Source: Blastomyces gilchristii SLH14081
Taxonomy: Eukaryota > Ascomycota > Eurotiomycetes > Onygenales > Ajellomycetaceae
Direction of reading: 5' to 3'
Length of the DNA stretch: 11,723 nt
Assembly (NCBI RefSeq): GCF_000003855.2
Contig: NW_003101666.1
Coordinates: 10,151 to 21,873 of the forward strand
Made by a program: the position numbers and the translations under genes
Notes under the pieces: generated by a model
What the model saw: only the letters and a program-made list of their open reading frames with translations
Told to the model about the DNA's origin: nothing
The model's database searches: none
Shown: positions 8,580 through 11,723 of the stretch, in pieces
Numbering within the stretch: the first letter of the stretch is position 1
Layout: each line of letters begins with the position of its first letter

Positions 8580-8820
8580 TCAGATCTTACATCTTTACTT
8601 CTATAAGATATGAATTATTTATTAAGTTATATAAGACCTATTTCTCTGATTCTTTCAATGTATATATTCTCAGAGAATGTGATTTGAGTATTTTATATAA
8701 CTCAAACCATCTAGATTGAAACTTCTCAGAATGCTCATTATGTATAAGAACTTATATTTTCATCTTGAGACTTGATTTCTTAGCTAGTGAGTCTCATATT
8801 CTTTTCAATTGAATTGCTCA
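8580..8820 (-). pseudogene. GPY/F domain and integrase C-terminus
   Basis: After the integrase core comes LKEISHTYVKANKLLLN and, past two TGA stops that fit Arg codons, a segment ending SRWFE-LYKILKSHSLRIYTL (about 8715-8650). This is the GPY/F domain typical of many Ty3/gypsy integrases: Gly has become Glu at 8703, Pro has become Leu at 8700, and Tyr is kept. It is followed by the decayed RxLxNLINxSRL segment near 8635-8600. In the family, GPY/F takes part in integrase multimerisation and DNA binding. I see no chromodomain. Confidence 0.88.
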
Positions 8821-8885
8821 GTTCAGAAGTAACTTGTTAGCTTTTACATATGTGTGGCTGATCTCTTTCAATCTTGATTTCACAT

Positions 8886-8998
8886 CTGTGACTGCTGTGT
8901 CTGTGATTATTGCATCTGCAACTGTTATTCTCACTGCATCTGCAATCACTGTATCTGCAACTGCTGTATTTATTATCACTGTATCTGTAATCACTGTT
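8886..8998 (-). repeat. degenerate in-frame repeat inside integrase
   Basis: Between HPRILKNASEKIRE and the SRLKEISHT segment, the pol frame reads a run of Thr/Ala/Val/Ile-Asp-Thr units (TVITDTVIINTAVADTV and so on). At the DNA level the plus strand repeats variants of ACTGTATCTGCAATC. The length is in frame, so the repeat probably expanded while the gene was still coding. It lies in a linker, where length change is usually tolerated. Confidence 0.75.
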
Positions 8999-9039
8999 CT
9001 CTCTCTTATCTTTTCTGAAGCATTCTTCAGAATGCGCGG

Positions 9040-9730
9040 ATGCAATTCATACAACAGATAGAATGATAAACACTTGAAGACTGCATGCTGTTGAATCTGT
9101 GTGACTAATAGCACCTGTCTGAGATATTCATCTCATAGTCTTATAGACTTGCTCACTAGATATTTCATTAGCATATTACTCAAGATTTCATTCAAGTATT
9201 TCATCTTCTCATTTATTCACAGATGATATGATGTTGTTCTATGATATCTTATCTATAACTAGCTCATGAAATGCCTCACTACTTCTTCTACAAGATTTGC
9301 ACTGTTATTAGTCAGAATCTCACATGGTATTTCATAGTTAACATAGATCTCATTATGTAGAAACTTTATCATCATCTTCTCTATTATCTCTGAAACTGCT
9401 TTTATAACTGGTCAGTTAGTAGTATAGTCAATAGCAGTAATTATTCAATAATTTTCATTTGATGTTTATAGTAATATGTCTATGAGATTCATCTCTCATT
9501 GTTTAAATAATTATATCATACATTTCATCTGATATTATGCTTTCTTACATTCTAATCCTTTCTTAGATTCTTTCATGACTTGATAATTCAGACACTTATA
9601 AGCATATATCTGAATGTTCTCAGTCATGCTTGATCAGTACACTCTTGATTTAAATACACTTATAAGTTCAGAGCTTTCTATGTAAGTGAATTTCTTGTGC
9701 ATGTGAGTCATCAAGTTATGTCTAAATGAA
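9040..9730 (-). pseudogene. integrase H2C2 and DD35E core of gypsy pol
   Basis: Inserted the cDNA into the genome. The zinc region reads RHNLMTHMHKKFTY then KCLNYQ: His at 9699, then His changed to Tyr at 9684, Cys at 9594, and Cys changed to Tyr at 9585, giving the H-x4-H-x29-C-x2-C spacing. In the core, EMNLI has the first Asp changed to Asn (9489), EILTNN has the second changed to Asn (9309), and EKMKYLNE has Glu changed to Lys (9201). The second and third sites are exactly 36 residues apart (DD35E) and the first two are 60 apart. Other landmarks are ENY-stop-IITAIDYT, TN-stop-PVIKAV, TSYHL and FYLLYELHPRI. Three lost acids and several stops make it inactive. Confidence 0.96.
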
Positions 9731-9954
9731 TGTTCTAGATAGAGAGCTTTCACATATTCTAGATTACAGTAAAGTACAACATTATTTTTCAATTTTCTCA
9801 GCTTGAAGTTCAGAAGCATCTTTTCTATCACTTTTACAAGATACTTATTATGTGATATCTTACTATTCTTCAAGTGAGAGATCATTGTATTCACTCATTC
9901 TGATTCCTTGCATTCTCTCAGTATGTTTAACATGAACTTTTCTTATATCTGATT

Positions 9955-10440
9955 CACAGAACTCTTACTTATAAAATCAGGTCTGTAACTGATTATATCA
10001 GATATCACAGCATCTGATCTCTTTCAGTATTTAATATGAAGATTATATGCTTAAAACTCTGAGATTCAACATGCTAAGCATTTGAAGAGTTTCATTATCA
10101 ATTGTAGATAGATGAAACTTTTATAATTTATAATCACTGTTGTTATATACCTGTTGTCAATATATCTATCTTATAATGTCAGTACATGCTTAATCACTAG
10201 CAATTTCTTTTCATATACTGAGTAATTGAGCTTGACGCCTGATAGTTTTCTATCATCATATATTATCAGATGCAGCTTGTCATTCTTACTTATCTGCAGA
10301 AGAGTGTCTCTGATAGCTCATTCAGATGTATCTGTCTCAATGTAGAAAGGTTTATCATAGTCTGATTGAATAAACACTGAGAATATTATCACATGTTCTC
10401 TCAGTGTGAGAAAGACCTCTTCATACATAGTATTTCAGAT
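9955..10440 (-). pseudogene. RNase H domain of gypsy pol
   Basis: Degraded the RNA strand of the RNA-DNA hybrid. PFYIETDTSE at about 10350-10321 is the first catalytic motif, with the Asp at 10332 intact. NYSVYEKKLL near 10224-10198 is the second, with catalytic Glu changed to Lys (10206). VIINYKSF near 10137-10115 is the third, with Asp changed to Asn (10128). The decayed RQARW motif reads CLAC-stop at about 10080-10066, and ISYRPDF near 9985 matches the DALSRRPD ending of the family. This is the RT-linked RNase H usual in Ty3/gypsy elements, right after the RT thumb. Confidence 0.92.
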
Positions 10441-10569
10441 AATTGAATGAAACTTCTTCTTTCACAGATTTATATTCATTTCTCTTAAGAGATCTGAGAG
10501 TGATGCAGATATTCATACAAAATCCTTGATAAATCTACAGTAATATGAGACTAACTTAAGAAACTATTA

Positions 10570-11330
10570 TATATAATGTATGTTTCTTAGCTGTGACTAA
10601 TTCACTATGATATTCAATTTCTCTGAAATGAGATGTATACAGTCACTACTCACTATATATTCTATAAACTTCAACTCTTTCATTTCAAATACACACTTTG
10701 TTGATTTAATATAGAGCTTATACTCTGTCAGAGTTATAAGTACTTTATCAAGATACTTCAGATATTCATTATATGAGTTTGAGAAGACTAGAATATCATT
10801 CAGATATATAAGATATGAGGTTTTATTCTGTTTATAAAGAATTATATTCATCATTATTTGAAAGATGATAGATGTATTTATCAGACTGAATAGTATTACT
10901 AGGAATTCAAACTTCTCTCATTATATATTAAATGCAGTTCACAGTACTAATAGTTTATCTATATGAATCTGTTAATATTCTGAGAGAAGATTGATCTTTA
11001 ATAGATATCAGATATTTTCAACTATATTCAACTGTTGTTGAATTCATGATAATAAGTATCTATTCTTGCTTATAAGCTTATTAAGTGCTTGATAATTAAT
11101 ACACATCTGGCACTTCTCATCTGCCTTTTTCATGAATAGAACTGAGAAGCCTTATATACTTGATAAGAGTTATATAAGACTATATTCTAGAAGGTCTGTG
11201 ATCTGACACTTCTATTCTTCAAGATATGTTTGTGACAGAGAGTATATATTTTAATTAACTGATTTCACATTTCTTATATCAATCTCATGTATAAATTCTC
11301 ATTTCAGTGATAATTTCAGTGAAAGATCTG
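10570..11330 (-). pseudogene. reverse transcriptase domain of gypsy pol
   Basis: Copied element RNA into DNA. Landmarks run in the family order. LSLKLSLK-stop-EFIHEI near 11325-11281 is the decayed LPPxLPPxR entry. CINYQALNKL near 11100 is the fingers motif. KINLLSEY-stop-QIHI near 10998-10960 is motif A, where the catalytic Asp is now Asn (10992-10990). EFLVILFSLINTSIIF near 10849-10802 is the decayed VMPFGLxNAPxTF. YLNDILVFS at 10806-10780 is motif C, with YLDD changed to YLND. KCVFEMKELKFIEYIVSS and a KLN-IVN-stop-SQLRN segment follow as the thumb. The second Asp of motif C (10797-10795) survives. Two lost catalytic acids plus internal stops mean no activity. Confidence 0.95.
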
Positions 11331-11579
11331 TTCAGAAGATCTTTTTATACTTCTTCAGAAGTTTCTTTATACACTTATTCTTCTGTATATTCTTTATCTT
11401 GATTTTCTTCACTTCTGAGTTCTGTATAATATACAGAATGCTTTCAGATGAGGTCTTATAAATTATTCTCTTTGCTTATTAATGCATGAGCAGATTTAAT
11501 TGTTCTATATTAGAAGTATGAAATGTTCTTCTCATATCAGTTGATAGAATTATATAAATCATTTTCTTTCTGTCAGTTA

Positions 11580-11723
11580 ACTGTATATAATATGTATATT
11601 ATTGTATCTGCAGATTAAATCCTTGAAATCAATTAAGTCTGAGAATAAGATTGTATTTCACATTCTACAGCTCTTATGCTCAAATATAGCAAGATCATTC
11701 TCTGAAGTATAAGAAAACTCTTA
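11580..11723 (-). pseudogene. C-terminal end of the gypsy protease
   Basis: Only the last part of the retropepsin-like aspartic protease is in the window. The readable segment VKYNLILRLN-stop-FQGFN (about 11663-11617) fits the family's closing YDxILGxDWL motif followed by a short Asn-rich turn. Asp has become Asn at 11634, Gly has become Arg at 11640 and Trp has become TGA at 11631. The catalytic DTG/DSG loop would lie beyond 11723. A linker of about 90 codons (11600-11330) with two adjacent stops at 11484-11479 leads into the reverse transcriptase. Confidence 0.75.

Larger units (their letters stand above)
7912..11723 (-). pseudogene. pol: Ty3/gypsy retrotransposon pol pseudogene, 5' end off window
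   Basis: This is a polyprotein of an LTR retrotransposon: protease, reverse transcriptase, RNase H and integrase, in the Ty3/gypsy order. All domains lie in one minus-strand frame (first codon base at positions divisible by 3) from 11721 to the TAA at 7912-7914. Because the MITE plus its duplicated target is 516 bp (172 codons), even that insertion keeps the phase. There are dozens of stops, many at sites where the family has Trp or Arg (TGA), others probably Gln (TAA, TAG), and no net frameshift. Conserved Asp/Glu are repeatedly Asn/Lys, and Gly is often Glu. These are C-to-T/G-to-A changes. The gag gene, the start of the protease and the 5' LTR should lie beyond the right edge. The element is dead. 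The family assignment is strong; the exact clade is not. Confidence 0.95.

Noticed and set aside
8465..8719. Plus-strand open frame crossing the MITE right end
   Set aside because: It is antisense to the GPY/F part of pol and starts inside the MITE; an antisense shadow.
8834..9061. Plus-strand Ser/Ala/Val-rich frame resembling a membrane protein
   Set aside because: It is antisense to the integrase end and its repeat; the minus-strand reading matches a known family in order and spacing.
1..11723. Alternative genetic code with TGA read as Trp
   Set aside because: TAA and TAG also interrupt the pol frame and catalytic residues are lost, so decay by point mutation explains the stops better than recoding.

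Overview
The window looks like an AT-rich, transposon-filled, mutationally silenced block of a filamentous fungal genome. I infer a fungus from the type of Ty3/gypsy polyprotein and from the heavy C-to-T and G-to-A decay, which resembles repeat-induced point mutation (RIP). I found no intact host gene, rRNA, tRNA or CRISPR array. I also see no clear evidence of a new functional system. The most unusual signal is the mutation pattern: CpG, CpC and GpG are almost absent over most of the window, while CpA and CpT remain common.

Layout: 1-633 is featureless AT-rich DNA. 634 to about 895 is a decayed copy of a small non-autonomous DNA transposon (MITE). 1004-1169 is an A-rich tract. 1200-2260 has no gene but contains nested inverted repeats. 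2268-2384 is a (TTA/TCA)n microsatellite. 2460-3240 (+) is a badly broken coding relic of unknown product. 3250-5150 is non-coding, with short tandem and direct repeats. 5154-5215 is a small patch that still holds CpG and CpC. 5814-7254 is a long, unusually open stretch whose coding strand I cannot settle. 7255-7911 is the downstream flank of the retrotransposon, with one weak polypurine-tract candidate.

The best-supported feature is a Ty3/gypsy pol pseudogene on the minus strand, from the right edge (11723, 5' part missing) down to 7912. In one unbroken frame it holds, in order, the end of the protease, reverse transcriptase, RNase H, an integrase with H2C2 zinc region and DD35E core, a GPY/F domain and a C-terminal tail. 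Dozens of stop codons and the loss of nearly every catalytic acid come from point transitions, with no net frameshift. The gag gene and 5' LTR would lie beyond 11723.

A 506-bp MITE (8015-8520) sits inside the tail of this pol. It has about 10-bp terminal inverted repeats and a perfect 10-bp target-site duplication. It is rich in GGGACC/GTCCC motifs and CpG and is essentially unmutated, whereas the pol around it is mutated. The relic at 634 is the same family after C-to-T/G-to-A decay. The two copies therefore allow relative dating and give a small natural record of the mutation context.
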